A stretch of 64,000 nt of DNA from Planctellipticum variicoloris. GTDB taxonomy: Bacteria; Planctomycetota; Planctomycetia; Planctomycetales; Planctomycetaceae. The stretch covers positions 5,154,001-5,218,000 of the forward strand of contig NZ_CP130886.1 in the NCBI RefSeq assembly GCF_030622045.1, in the 5' to 3' direction. Positions 44,970 through 54,111 of the stretch are shown piece by piece (position 1 is the stretch's first letter; each line of letters opens with the position of its first letter). A model generated the notes under the pieces. The model was not told the DNA's origin. It saw only the letters and a program-made list of their open reading frames with translations, and made no database searches. The translations under genes were made by a program, and so were the position numbers.

Positions 44970-45677
44970 CTATTCCCGCTGCAGTCCGGAAAACAGACGG
45001 CTGCCGATTCGCACCAGCGTCGCGCCCTCTTCGATCGCGGGTTCGAAGTCGCCGCTCATGCCCATCGATAATTCGGGGAGCGGCAGTCCTGCGCGCTGCT
45101 GCAGTTCATCTCTCAATTCCCGCAGGCGACGAAAGAAGGGCCGGGCTCCCTCGGGGTTGTCGAGCAGCGGGGCCATCGTCATCAGCCCGCGCGGACGGAT
45201 CCACTCCAGCCGCTGAAGTCGATCGGCGAGATCCAGCGCATCAGCGGGGGCGAGGCCGTCTTTGGAGGCTTCTCCCGAGACGTTGATTTCCAGCAGCACA
45301 TCCCGCTGCAGCGTCAGCGACTGCGCCTCCTTTTCGAGCTGATCCAGCAGCCGGAGCGAGTCCACAGAGTGGATCAGCGCGACCCTGGGCAGCACCAGAG
45401 CCGCCTTGTTCCGCTGGAGATGGCCGATCAGGTGCCACTGCACCCGGCCCGGGAATTCCGCGGCACGAGCCGCCAGTTGCTGCGGCCGGCTTTCTCCCAG
45501 GTCCATCTGACCGAGATCGACGAGCTCGCGAATCCATGACAACTCGGCGTACTTGGTAACGGCCACGAGGCGCACGGTTTCGGCAGATCGGCTGGAGCGA
45601 TCACACGCAGAGGCGATTCGCCCCTGCACTTCCGCGAGGTTCCGGGAGACAATCTCACGAATCGATTCGGACGGCAT
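44970..45677 (-). CDS. YggS/PROSC-family PLP-binding protein
   Basis: A 235-residue PLP-homeostasis protein of the YggS family with an alanine-racemase-like barrel. The PLP Lys is in RLVAVTKYAELSWI; LGESRPQQLAARA, WHLIGHLQRNK and GLMTMAPL (normally GLM-x-I-P) follow, ending with SMGMSGDFEPAIEEGATLVR. These proteins hold and hand over pyridoxal phosphate and usually lack enzymatic activity. The ATG at 45677 gives the normal length; the TTG at 45716 is less likely. It is just upstream of the NUDIX gene on the same strand. Confidence 0.93.
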   Translation of the reverse strand: MPSESIREIVSRNLAEVQGRIASACDRSSRSAETVRLVAVTKYAELSWIRELVDLGQMDLGESRPQQLAARAAEFPGRVQWHLIGHLQRNKAALVLPRVALIHSVDSLRLLDQLEKEAQSLTLQRDVLLEINVSGEASKDGLAPADALDLADRLQRLEWIRPRGLMTMAPLLDNPEGARPFFRRLRELRDELQQRAGLPLPELSMGMSGDFEPAIEEGATLVRIGSRLFSGLQRE

Positions 45678-45792
45678 ACAGCGGAATTCTGAGCGGAGGA
45701 ACTGCTGGCGCGACAAACATCAGCACCATACCCCGATGATCTTACGGGGCCGGCCGCCTCGACGCCAACGCCCGGATTCAACCCCGATCTGG

Positions 45793-46224
45793 TCAGGTCG
45801 CCGGCTCGGCCTGGATCGGAACCGGGTTGTCGACGCGTGCCAGGAGCACGGCCCCGTACTCCCAGAACATCTCCTCCGGAACCTGACGTTTCCGGACAAT
45901 CTCCGCCAGGAACCAGTTGTGCCGGCCCTCTTTCCCGGGCACGCCGACGCAGACCTGGTCGTCGTAAATTTCTGCAGGGGCGATGAATCCGACGCCGCTC
46001 TGAGACACGTCCACCGAATAGGCGCGGAACGGGGATCCGTCCGACGTCCGGAGCTTCGGCAGCATGTGGATCTCGAGCACGCAGCGCACCGCCTGTCGCA
46101 GGTGCCGGCGTTCGCGTCCATACTTTGTCGCGATTCGCGCATCGAGACGCTGCAGCTTTTCCAGTACGCGCTCAGCGGCCCGCTGATGCGCCACCGAGTA
46201 GTCTTCGATGCTCAAAATCGCCAC
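45793..46224 (-). CDS. PilZ-domain protein
   Basis: A roughly 143-residue protein. After a helical N-terminus, RRHLRQAVRCVLEIHML and YSVDVSQSGVGFIA give the two c-di-GMP-binding signatures of PilZ domains (R-x3-R and D-x-S-x-x-G). It probably senses the HD-GYP substrate cyclic di-GMP. The GTG at 46224 has AAAAGG about 8 bases upstream; a TTG at 46251 would add nine residues. It is the last gene of the minus-strand run HD-GYP, Hpt, receiver, PilZ. Confidence 0.8.
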   Translation of the reverse strand: MAILSIEDYSVAHQRAAERVLEKLQRLDARIATKYGRERRHLRQAVRCVLEIHMLPKLRTSDGSPFRAYSVDVSQSGVGFIAPAEIYDDQVCVGVPGKEGRHNWFLAEIVRKRQVPEEMFWEYGAVLLARVDNPVPIQAEPAT

Positions 46225-46281
46225 GATCACGACCTTTTTCTCAAACTTCAATCCGTGGTGAAGTTTCCACGCAATCGAGTT

Positions 46282-46860
46282 CTACTTTGCTCCGACCGGC
46301 GCCAGCATCGGTTCCAGTCGCTGCAGGGCAGAATGCAGTTCGTCGGTCAGCCGCTGCGCCGTTGCGGCATCCTGCCCGCTGAGTATCTTGCCGATCGTTT
46401 CCGTGAGCCGCTGCGACAGGCCGCCGAGGTCGACGGTTTCATTCACTTTCGATCGGGCATACTTGATGGTCTCAAGGGTCCGTTGCAGCAGTTCCGGGTC
46501 GATCGGCTTGAACAGCACGTCGACGAAGCCCACCTGCTTGGCGACGCGGATTTTTTCCAGGTCACGCGGCTGCGCATTACTGCCCGGACGGGCGGCGGTC
46601 ATCATGATAAATGCCGGAGACTCCGCGTTCCCTGCATCGGTCATTCGGTTGATGGTCTGGGCTGCGGAATAGAGTTCCAGACCGTCCATGTCCCGCATGA
46701 GCAGGTCGGTCAGGACCGCGTCGATCGACGAATCCCGCTCCAGCAGACGCAGGGCCTGCGGACCGGTTTCCGCGATGACGGTGTCGTAGCCGAACTTCTG
46801 CAGCATTCGAGAATGGTAGTGCCGGCTGTAACCGACATCGTCGACAATCAGGATTTTCAT
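46282..46860 (-). CDS. Single-domain response regulator with C-terminal helical extension
   Basis: A 192-residue receiver protein. It has the acidic pair in ILIVDDVGYSRHYH, the phosphoacceptor Asp in AVLTDLLMRDMDG, the switch Thr in IMMTAARPG and the Lys in VLFKPIDPELL. The last 60 residues are a helical extension without a DNA-binding or output motif. The ATG at 46860 overlaps the stop of the Hpt gene by 4 bases (ATGA), so it is most likely the direct phosphoacceptor of that Hpt protein. AGGTG lies 6 bases upstream. Confidence 0.92.
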   Translation of the reverse strand: MKILIVDDVGYSRHYHSRMLQKFGYDTVIAETGPQALRLLERDSSIDAVLTDLLMRDMDGLELYSAAQTINRMTDAGNAESPAFIMMTAARPGSNAQPRDLEKIRVAKQVGFVDVLFKPIDPELLQRTLETIKYARSKVNETVDLGGLSQRLTETIGKILSGQDAATAQRLTDELHSALQRLEPMLAPVGAK

Positions 46861-47255
46861 GCCGACACCTGCGCTTCTGACCCGGGGTCTCCGGCAGGGG
46901 AGCATTGGCTTCGAAGGAAATGATCGAGCTCGCGACTCAGCGCTTCGACGGCGTCGACAACTTCTGGCAGGAGCGCCGCTCCCGTGTGCAGAGATTCCGC
47001 GTCATTTGCCGTTTCGATGCGGCGCAACAGATGGTAGAGCCGCCCCGTCGACAGAATGGCCACGGAACCTTTGAAGCGATGAGCGGATTCCTGGAGCTCT
47101 CCGACGTTCTTTCTCTGCAGCGCTTCTTCCAGCCGGTTCAGGCCATCGGCGGTCTGCTCCGGCAGCATCGCCACCATCTCCTGCAGGAACTCCAGATCGT
47201 CGTCGAGACGATGCAAGGTCTCCGCCGGGACGAACTCGTGGTATTCGATCGACAC
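46857..47255 (-). CDS. Histidine phosphotransfer (Hpt) protein
   Basis: A 132-residue four-helix Hpt domain. The phosphorylated His is in LQESAHRFKGSVAILS (H-x-x-K-G). It passes phosphate between a hybrid kinase and a receiver; no kinase is encoded nearby, so the donor lies elsewhere. It starts at a GTG (47255) with AGAGG close upstream. Its stop overlaps the start of the response regulator by 4 bases. The HD-GYP gene ends 61 bases upstream on the same strand. Confidence 0.9.
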   Translation of the reverse strand: MSIEYHEFVPAETLHRLDDDLEFLQEMVAMLPEQTADGLNRLEEALQRKNVGELQESAHRFKGSVAILSTGRLYHLLRRIETANDAESLHTGAALLPEVVDAVEALSRELDHFLRSQCSPAGDPGSEAQVSA

Positions 47256-47316
47256 GATTCCTCTCTCTCCGCCGGCAGGAGCCGACCAAAGCCGCCAGTG
47301 ATGCCGTTCTAGAACT

Positions 47317-48690
47317 TCAGAGCTGACCGCGGATCTCTTCCAGGATCTCGTCGGTCAGCAGAATCTCGTCGCTTCCGGGAGTCGGCAGCGCCTGGACGAT
47401 TTTGACCGGCGCGTCGGACAGATCGACAATCGATTCCGGCAGATTGGCCGGCACGGGATCGCCATTGGCGTCTTCGACGATCTGCACGATCGGCAATGTA
47501 TAGTTTTCGCCATTCTTGCGGAGGACGCGTGCGATGCTGCCGTCGTCCAGAGTCACGTAGCTCCCGATCGGAAACAGCGTCATCAGCTTCAGGAACGTAC
47601 GGACGACGTCCGGATCCAGGTCCTTGGTTTTCGCCAGCCGGATCAGGCATTCCATCGCCGCATAGGGAGCCAGAGCCGGCCGCCAGGGCTTCGGGCTCGT
47701 CAGGTGCGAATAGGCGTCTGCCGCCGAAAGAATCCGCGCAAACTGATGAATGCGTTCCCCGGTTCTTCCGCGCGGATATCCCTTGCCATTCGGTCGCTCG
47801 TGAACCTGGTACGACACCACCGCCACCATCGACGGAATGTCGATCATCCGCTGCAGAATTTCAGCCGTCAGGATCGGGTGTTTCTTGAATTCAAAGTAAT
47901 CGCTTGCCGTGTACGGCTGACGCGGACAGACAACCTCTTCGGGCAGCTTCGCCAGGCCCCAGTCGTGGACCATTCCCGCGACATACACCCGTTTGCAATT
48001 GTCTTCATCGAGCCCCATCTCAATGCCGATCGCCATGGCCAGCGTCGCCATCTTCAAAGAATGCTCAGCCAGCCCCTCCTTCGCATGCGCCTCCATCGCG
48101 ACGGCCAGCATGCAGTCCGCATCGTCCGCCATGTCGGCCAGCGACTCGACCGCAGCTTGCGAGATCGAGGATGTTGAAACGGTCTTCCCGCGCAGGACAT
48201 CCTTCATCAGATTGCCCAGGTGCTCCGATTTCGCCGACTGCCGTTGAGACTGCTCTTCCTTCTTCACCTGGTCGTAAGCGGTCCGACCGTGGATCTTCAG
48301 ATCGGCTTTGACCGCCTTACCGCGATTCTGTACCGAGAGCAGACCCGAATCGATGACTCGGTCCAGCGCAGCGGCCACCTCCATATCAAGCACCAGGCCC
48401 GACGCCGGGGTGTCGGCGGTTCGAGTCAGCTTCAAGCGGGCCGAATCGGCGGCATTGACCTGGACCGACGAAATTCCCCTTTGTTTCAGAAGTCGTTTGA
48501 AGTCCGAGGAGATCATTTTCCCCTCGGCGAGCAACAGCGTGCCGCGCGGATCGTAGATCGGAAACTTCAGCGGACGACCGACGATTAATTCGTCGAGTCG
48601 AATGTCGACCCGACCGCCTTCGTCCTTTCCCGCCCCTCCGGGGGAGGCGACGACGGCATCGGGAGTTTGGGGGGAAGTTACGACAGGCAT
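47317..48690 (-). CDS. HD-GYP-type protein with altered metal site
   Basis: A 457-residue protein. The N-terminal 120 residues (LLLAEGKMISSDFKRLLKQR) are like the DUF3391-type start of some HD-GYP proteins. The HD-GYP core follows: VAGMVHDWGLAKLP (HD near residue 241), KKHPILTAEIL and YQVHERPNGKGYPRG. HD-GYP proteins hydrolyse cyclic di-GMP. Here the usual H-H-E is V-H-E and the D-G-x-G-Y-P is N-G-K-G-Y-P, so one metal ligand is missing and activity may be lost or changed. A C-terminal 100-residue extension (GSYVTLDDGSIARVLRKNGE) looks like a small beta domain. AGGA lies 7 bases before the ATG. Confidence 0.9.
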   Translation of the reverse strand: MPVVTSPQTPDAVVASPGGAGKDEGGRVDIRLDELIVGRPLKFPIYDPRGTLLLAEGKMISSDFKRLLKQRGISSVQVNAADSARLKLTRTADTPASGLVLDMEVAAALDRVIDSGLLSVQNRGKAVKADLKIHGRTAYDQVKKEEQSQRQSAKSEHLGNLMKDVLRGKTVSTSSISQAAVESLADMADDADCMLAVAMEAHAKEGLAEHSLKMATLAMAIGIEMGLDEDNCKRVYVAGMVHDWGLAKLPEEVVCPRQPYTASDYFEFKKHPILTAEILQRMIDIPSMVAVVSYQVHERPNGKGYPRGRTGERIHQFARILSAADAYSHLTSPKPWRPALAPYAAMECLIRLAKTKDLDPDVVRTFLKLMTLFPIGSYVTLDDGSIARVLRKNGENYTLPIVQIVEDANGDPVPANLPESIVDLSDAPVKIVQALPTPGSDEILLTDEILEEIRGQL

Positions 48691-48888
48691 GAAATGATCC
48701 TGAAGGCAGAACGCCAGGAACCTGAGGCGAGATGCGCAGCCCGGGAGTCCCAGTCAGTCTGTCTCTACGCTAGCACAGCCCCGCCGGGGCGGATGTTTTT
48801 TGGCAACATCCCCCCGCGTTCTTAAGCCGACTGGAAGGACGGCGACGGTTGTAGCGATCCTGACGGGCGCGGCCGGCGGGAGCGGCGA

Positions 48889-49491
48889 CTACTGCGCCAT
48901 CGCCGCTCCGCACAGCGGGCAGGTCCGGACATCGGCCGCCAGAGGCTCGCCGCAGCCGGGACAGGATTTTTCGGCCAGGCCGCCGACGACTTCGGGCGGC
49001 TCATAGCCTCCCACCGCCAGCAGATAAAGCGCGCTCCCGAAGAACCCGCCCAGCAGTCCCAGGAATCCGCCAGCGATCAGAAAGAACGATCGATCGAGTT
49101 GCGAAGCGGAAAGCACGAAGCCGATCGCCGCTCCGATCAGCCCGCTTCCAACTGTCGACAGCGGTTGCACGATTCCCGGTCGACGCCACCAGACCTTCGG
49201 AACGACCTTTCGTCCCTGTGCCGCAAGAGCCTTCGCCGCCTTGATTCTGGCCTGCCGAAACGCGCTGAACGCCGACAGCGAGGCCAGCAACAGCGCCATC
49301 AGAGGAACGCCCGGCCCGATCAGGCGCTGAATCCCCGCGGGAAGTTGTTCGATCTGCCGCCCGAACACCATCAGGCAACCGACGAAAAGAATCGGAACCC
49401 CCAGCCCCACCGCCAGAAATGATGAGACCGCCGACGCATACGCCGAAAACGGGGCCGGGCGAATTCGCCAGTCGTTTGGATTTCGACTCAT
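48889..49491 (-). CDS. Membrane protein with C-terminal zinc ribbon
   Basis: A 200-residue protein with about four membrane helices: near residues 20-45 (FLAVGLGVPILFVGCLMVFG), 60-80, and two in the second half (SGLIGAAIGFVLSA, FFLIAGGFLGLLGGFFGSA). The end is a zinc ribbon, CPGCGEPLAADVRTCPLCG, on the cytoplasmic side if the topology is even. I do not recognise a named family. It is separated by 200 bases from the HD-GYP gene and divergent from the exported hydrolase. Confidence 0.75.
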   Translation of the reverse strand: MSRNPNDWRIRPAPFSAYASAVSSFLAVGLGVPILFVGCLMVFGRQIEQLPAGIQRLIGPGVPLMALLLASLSAFSAFRQARIKAAKALAAQGRKVVPKVWWRRPGIVQPLSTVGSGLIGAAIGFVLSASQLDRSFFLIAGGFLGLLGGFFGSALYLLAVGGYEPPEVVGGLAEKSCPGCGEPLAADVRTCPLCGAAMAQ

Positions 49492-49648
49492 CGTCCAGGC
49501 TCACTCCAGTCCGCGAAGCCGCTTCCGAGAGCCCTGAACCTAATCGTTTCAACACCTGGCCGCCACCCCTGTGCGAGTGCTGGCCGCGGTGTGCAACTTT
49601 CCGTACGCTGTGCCCGGATCGATGTCTCCTCCTCGCCGGAGCAAACTC

Positions 49649-50866
49649 ATGCGCCGTCTCGTCATTCTGTTCACGTTTTGTCTCGCCACGGCCAGCGCGG
49701 CATTCGCCCAGACTCAACCTGTCAACGGCGTTCGCTTTGATCTGGCCGCACTCTCAAAGGTTCCCGCCACTTTTCCGGCGGATGATCTGCAGGTCCCCGA
49801 CGTCAAAGCGTTCTTTTACGAAGGCGCCCCGTACCAGGGCCGCCCCACGCGAGTCTTTGCCTACACCGGCTTTCCGGCCGCCGATCCCGCCCAGCCCGAC
49901 AAGAAATTTCCCGCAATGGTCCTGATCCACGGCGGAGGAGGAACCGCGTTCGACCGCTGGGTCAAAGTCTGGACGTCCCGCGGTTACGCCGCCATCGCCA
50001 TGGATCTCTGCGGCTGCGTCCCGGTTGGCACTTATGGAAAATGGCAGCGCCACGAGCATGGCGGGCCGCCCGGCTGGGACGCCAGCTTCGGCCAGCTCGA
50101 AACTCCGATAGAAGACCAGTGGACCTGGCAGGCTGTCAGCGCGGCGGCCCTCGGCCACTCGCTGCTCCGAGCCGACCCGCGCGTCGATGCCGGCCGGATC
50201 GGCGTCACCGGCATTTCCTGGGGCGGCTACCTGACGTGTATCGTCGCAGGCGTCGACAATCGCTTTCAGTTTGCCGCACCGGTCTATGGCTGCGGCTACC
50301 TGGGAGACAACTCCGCCTGGCTGCCCGCGTTTGAGAAACTCGGTCCGGAGCAAGCCGGACTCTGGCTCAGGCAATGGGATCCGTCGATCTACCTGGGGCA
50401 ATCCGCGATGCCCATGCTGTGGGTCAACGGCACCAACGACTTCGCCTATCCGCCCGATTCCTGGCAGAAATCCTACCGCCTGCCGACCGGCCCGCGGACC
50501 CTCTGCCTCCGTATCCGCATGCCCCATGGCCACGGCCCGGCGGGGGAGAATCCCGAGGAAATCCACGTCATGGCCAACCACATCCTCCGCGGCGAAAAGT
50601 CCCTGCCAAAGGTCGTCAAACAGGGTGTCACTGACCAGGTCGCGTGGGTGGACTTCGAGTCGTCGGTCGCGCTCTCCAAGGCCGAACTGACCTTCACACG
50701 CGACACCGGCCGTTGGCAGGATCGCAAGTGGGAAGCCGCTCCCGCCACGATCGACGCTGCCACGCGACGCGTGACCGCCGAGATTCCGGCTGACGCGAAG
50801 GTCTACTACTTGAACCTGTTTGATGAGCGAAACTGCGTCGTCAGTTCCGAGCATGTGGAACGCTGA
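49649..50866 (+). CDS. Exported alpha/beta-hydrolase (dienelactone-hydrolase/acetyl-xylan-esterase-like)
   Basis: A 405-residue secreted hydrolase. The signal peptide is MRRLVILFTFCLATASAAFA. The alpha/beta-hydrolase core shows the oxyanion region AMVLIHGGGGTAFDRW, the nucleophile elbow GVTGISWGGYLTC with the Ser, the acid in VNGTNDFAYPPDSW and the His in IRMPHGHGPAGE. A C-terminal beta-rich domain (about 290-405) follows. Likely ester hydrolysis on polysaccharides or related polymers outside the cytoplasm. The ATG at 49649 has GGAG 7 bases upstream and begins the signal peptide; the earlier ATGs do not. Confidence 0.87.
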   Translation: MRRLVILFTFCLATASAAFAQTQPVNGVRFDLAALSKVPATFPADDLQVPDVKAFFYEGAPYQGRPTRVFAYTGFPAADPAQPDKKFPAMVLIHGGGGTAFDRWVKVWTSRGYAAIAMDLCGCVPVGTYGKWQRHEHGGPPGWDASFGQLETPIEDQWTWQAVSAAALGHSLLRADPRVDAGRIGVTGISWGGYLTCIVAGVDNRFQFAAPVYGCGYLGDNSAWLPAFEKLGPEQAGLWLRQWDPSIYLGQSAMPMLWVNGTNDFAYPPDSWQKSYRLPTGPRTLCLRIRMPHGHGPAGENPEEIHVMANHILRGEKSLPKVVKQGVTDQVAWVDFESSVALSKAELTFTRDTGRWQDRKWEAAPATIDAATRRVTAEIPADAKVYYLNLFDERNCVVSSEHVER

Positions 50867-51123
50867 CAGGTCATCGCACAACTTCACAGAGACGCCCGCA
50901 CCAGCTTCTGGAGAATGTCAACGCGCTCCACATCAAGCATGTCGCGTTGGGCCATGTTCATCCTTCAACGACTCTGTTGCTCCGTCGCGTCCACCGTCCG
51001 CCCTCGCGTGAAATCTTCTCCCCGCCGTCGCCCCAGACTCGTTGACTCCCTGCTCCTCCGGCGGCACACTGGCGATTGATATCAATCGCTACCGATGCTC
51101 ATCCGAAGTTAAGGATTCCGGAC

Positions 51124-52413
51124 ATGCATTCCGTGACGTCGCGGCTCTCTGTCGTCTGTCTGCTGACGCTGGTGACCGCCGCACCGCTTTCCGCGGAAAA
51201 CTGGCCGAGCTGGCGCGGTCCGCACAGCAACGGAATCTCAGACGAGAAAAATCTGCCGGCCGCGTTCGGCCCGGACAAGAACGTGGCCTGGAAAGTCCGA
51301 CTGCCGGGCCCCGCAGGATCGACGCCGGTGATCTGGGGCGACCGGATCTTCCTGACCACGGTCAATGACAACGGCGACCTGCTGCTGCTGGCAATGGATA
51401 CGACCGGCAAGTCCCTCTGGGAACGGCAGATCTCCGGGGGGAATAAGAACGTCCGTGGAGACGAAGGGAACTCGGCGTCGAACTCGCCGCTGACCGACGG
51501 CAAGCTGGTCTGGTCCATGATGGCCGACGGCAAGCTGGCGTGCTTCGATTTCGCGGGGCAGGAGATCTGGAAAGTCGACCTCCAGGAGCGGTATGGCAAG
51601 TTCTCGATTCAGTTCGGCATGACGTCGACCCCCGTGCTGGATGAAGGCATCCTGTATCTGCAGCTCATCCACGGCGAAGGAGACGCCAAAACCCGCGAAG
51701 CCTGCGTGGTGGCGCTGGAAGCAGGTTCCGGCAAGCAGATCTGGAGGGTCGATCGTCCCAGCGATGCGTATGCCGAGAACGAGCACTCGTATGCGTCGCC
51801 GGTCATCTATCAGGACGATCGGCAGAAGTATCTGCTGACGCACGGGGCCGACTTCATCGTGGCCCATCGTCTCAGCGACGGCTCGGAAATCTGGCGTTGC
51901 GGCGAGCTCAACCGCAAAGGAAACTACGACCCGACCCTGCGGTTCGTGGCCTCGCCGGTGTCGATTCCGGGACTGATTGTCGTCCCGACGGCGAAAAAGG
52001 GACCGGTCCTCGCGTTGAAGCCGGACGGCGCGGGCGACATCACCCGCAAGCCGGAATTCCACCTCTGGACCTGGGAGCGGACTCCGGACGTCCCGTCGCC
52101 GCTGATCGCCGACGGACTGGTGTATCTCTGCATGCAGGACGGCAACCTCAACGTGCTGGACGCGGCCTCGGGCCAGGAGATCTACTTCGAGCGGACGCAT
52201 CGTCAGCGCCACCGCGCTTCGCCTGTCCTGGCCGACGGAAAGCTGTACCTCGTCGCTCGTGACGGCAAGGTCAACGTCATTAAGGCGGGGCCAAAGTTTG
52301 AAGTGCTTGCCGAGAATGACCTGGGTGAAGACATTTCTTCCTCCCCGGCCATCTCCAACGGGACGATCTACCTGCGAACCTACCAGCATCTCTGGGCGAT
52401 CCGGCAGAAATAG
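51124..52413 (+). CDS. Exported PQQ-type beta-propeller protein
   Basis: A 429-residue protein with a signal peptide (MHSVTSRLSVVCLLTLVTAA). It is an eight-bladed quinoprotein-like propeller typical of planctomycetes, starting NWPSWRGPHSNGISDEKNLP. Tryptophan-docking type repeats include AMDTTGKSLWERQ, FDFAGQEIWKVD and VLDAASGQEIYFER. No catalytic dehydrogenase residues are recognised, so it is more likely a binding or scaffold protein than an alcohol dehydrogenase. It lies about 260 bases behind the hydrolase gene and just before the methyltransferase gene. Confidence 0.88.
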   Translation: MHSVTSRLSVVCLLTLVTAAPLSAENWPSWRGPHSNGISDEKNLPAAFGPDKNVAWKVRLPGPAGSTPVIWGDRIFLTTVNDNGDLLLLAMDTTGKSLWERQISGGNKNVRGDEGNSASNSPLTDGKLVWSMMADGKLACFDFAGQEIWKVDLQERYGKFSIQFGMTSTPVLDEGILYLQLIHGEGDAKTREACVVALEAGSGKQIWRVDRPSDAYAENEHSYASPVIYQDDRQKYLLTHGADFIVAHRLSDGSEIWRCGELNRKGNYDPTLRFVASPVSIPGLIVVPTAKKGPVLALKPDGAGDITRKPEFHLWTWERTPDVPSPLIADGLVYLCMQDGNLNVLDAASGQEIYFERTHRQRHRASPVLADGKLYLVARDGKVNVIKAGPKFEVLAENDLGEDISSSPAISNGTIYLRTYQHLWAIRQK

Positions 52414-52496
52414 ATCTTTCGCATCGAAGTGGCGCCCATCGCGGACGGTGGCAGGCTCATTCTGCAACCGTCCGTTTCATTTCCGGAGGCATTCTG

Positions 52497-53519
52497 ATGG
52501 CCGACGACCTGACCCCCGCCGATCCGTCGGTCGTACTTGATCTGATGGAAGCTTTCCGCCGCTCCAAGACCATGTTCGCCGCGGTCTCGCTCGGCGTCTT
52601 CGACACGCTCGCCGACGGGCCGCAGACGCTGCAATCCTTGACGGCATCGCTCGCAGCCAACGAAGACGCCCTCGGCCGGCTGCTGGACGCCTGCGTCTGC
52701 CTGCAGCTCCTGGAGCGACAAGGCGACGCCTATGGAAATACGCCAACGGCCACGGCCTATCTTTGCCAGCAAAGTCCTCAGCGGCTGACCGGCTACATCA
52801 ACTTCTCCAACACGGTGATGTGGCAGCTCTGGTCGAATCTCGAAGACGCGGTGCGCGAGGGAACGCATCGCTGGCAGCAGACCTATGGCTGGGATGGCCC
52901 GATTTTCGCCAGTTTCTTCAAGACTGAGGAGTCGCTGCACGAGTTTCTGATGGGGATGAACGGCTACGGTCTGATCAGTTCTCCCCACGTGGCGGGAGCG
53001 TTCAACCTCTCCGGGTATCACCGACTGGTCGATCTGGGAGGAGCAACGGGGCATCTTGCGATCGCGGCCTGTCGACGCTATCCGCACCTGCAGGCGACCG
53101 TTTTCGATCTGCCGGACGCGATGCCGCTGGCCCGAACGACGATCGACGGTTCCGGCGTCGCCGACCGAATCCAGCTCGTGCCAGGCGATTTCTTCCAGGA
53201 CGAGCTGCCTGAGGGAGATCTCTACGCCCTCGGCCGGATTCTCCACGACTGGAACGAGAAAAAGATCATCCGTCTGCTGGAGAAGATCTACGCACGTCTC
53301 CCCGAGGGGGGCGCGCTGCTGATCGCCGAGAAATTGATCACCGAGGAACGGGACGGCCCGCGGTGGGCGCTCATGCAGTCTTTGAACATGTTGACGTGCA
53401 CCGAGGGTAAGGAGCGGACGCTCTCGGAATATGAAGACTTGCTGAAATCGGTCGGATTTTCGCGGGTATCCGGCTGCCGGACCCCTTCCCCGCTCGACGC
53501 CACGCTCGCCGTCAAATAG
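52497..53519 (+). CDS. SAM-dependent O-methyltransferase (class II, plant-type COMT-like)
   Basis: A 340-residue methyltransferase with an N-terminal winged-helix dimerisation domain (FAAVSLGVFDTLADGPQTLQ) and a C-terminal Rossmann domain. SAM-binding motif I is RLVDLGGATGHLAIAACRRY, followed by ATVFDLPDAMPLAR and the catalytic His region GRILHDWNEKKIIRLL. It methylates a hydroxyl group on a small molecule; the substrate is unknown. The ATG has GGAGG 8 bases upstream. It is followed by acylphosphatase on the same strand. Confidence 0.9.
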   Translation: MADDLTPADPSVVLDLMEAFRRSKTMFAAVSLGVFDTLADGPQTLQSLTASLAANEDALGRLLDACVCLQLLERQGDAYGNTPTATAYLCQQSPQRLTGYINFSNTVMWQLWSNLEDAVREGTHRWQQTYGWDGPIFASFFKTEESLHEFLMGMNGYGLISSPHVAGAFNLSGYHRLVDLGGATGHLAIAACRRYPHLQATVFDLPDAMPLARTTIDGSGVADRIQLVPGDFFQDELPEGDLYALGRILHDWNEKKIIRLLEKIYARLPEGGALLIAEKLITEERDGPRWALMQSLNMLTCTEGKERTLSEYEDLLKSVGFSRVSGCRTPSPLDATLAVK

Positions 53520-53546
53520 CAACCGATTCCCGCAGGAAATTCCGCC

Positions 53547-53837
53547 ATGGACGAGCCGTCCAGCCTAAGCTGCCTGCGCTGCATCTACCACGGCCGAGTC
53601 CAGGGGGTCGGCTTCCGCGCCACGACAGCGTCGATCGCAGTCCGTTATGCCGTCGAAGGTTACGTCCGCAATCGGTCCGACGGAACCGTCGAACTGCTCG
53701 TCGTCGGCCTCCTGACGGATATCAACGAGTTCCGGGGCGAGCTCCACCGCCGGATGGGCGGCAAGATCGTCCGAATCGACGAGGAGACGGTCGCCCCGCC
53801 CCCTGACTGCACCGGCTTCCAGATTCGGTATTCCTGA
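53547..53837 (+). CDS. acyP: Acylphosphatase
   Basis: A 96-residue enzyme that hydrolyses acyl phosphates. The phosphate-binding loop YHGRVQGVGFRATTASIA has the catalytic Arg, and EGYVRNRSDGTVELLVVG has the catalytic Asn. Length and motifs are standard. AGGA lies 9 bases before the ATG. It is 27 bases behind the methyltransferase, so probably co-transcribed. Confidence 0.94.
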   Translation: MDEPSSLSCLRCIYHGRVQGVGFRATTASIAVRYAVEGYVRNRSDGTVELLVVGLLTDINEFRGELHRRMGGKIVRIDEETVAPPPDCTGFQIRYS

Positions 53838-54111
53838 CCTGACAGCGTGTTCCGGTCGCACCGCCTCGCAAGATCGCCCCGGCCCCGGATCCGGGTGGGG
53901 ATCGACTTCGGTGGTTTCCTTCGCTCGCACTGCTGCGTTACAGTGGAGAACTCTGCAAGGGAATGCACCCGACTGAAGAAATTCGCCAGCGATCCGGCCG
54001 CCGCAGGCGTAACCGGGGTGCCGTGGCCGACGCGAGAGCGCGGATCGTACGGCTCGAAACCTGTCTCGTGTCATCCATCATTCGTTTTCGATACTGACAT
54101 TCGGGGAAGCC

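Noticed and set aside
48760-48805. GCCCCGCCGGGGC hairpin followed by TTTTTT on the plus strand
   Set aside because: Both neighbouring genes are on the minus strand, so there is no transcript for it to end; it may be chance or part of the promoter region of the HD-GYP gene.
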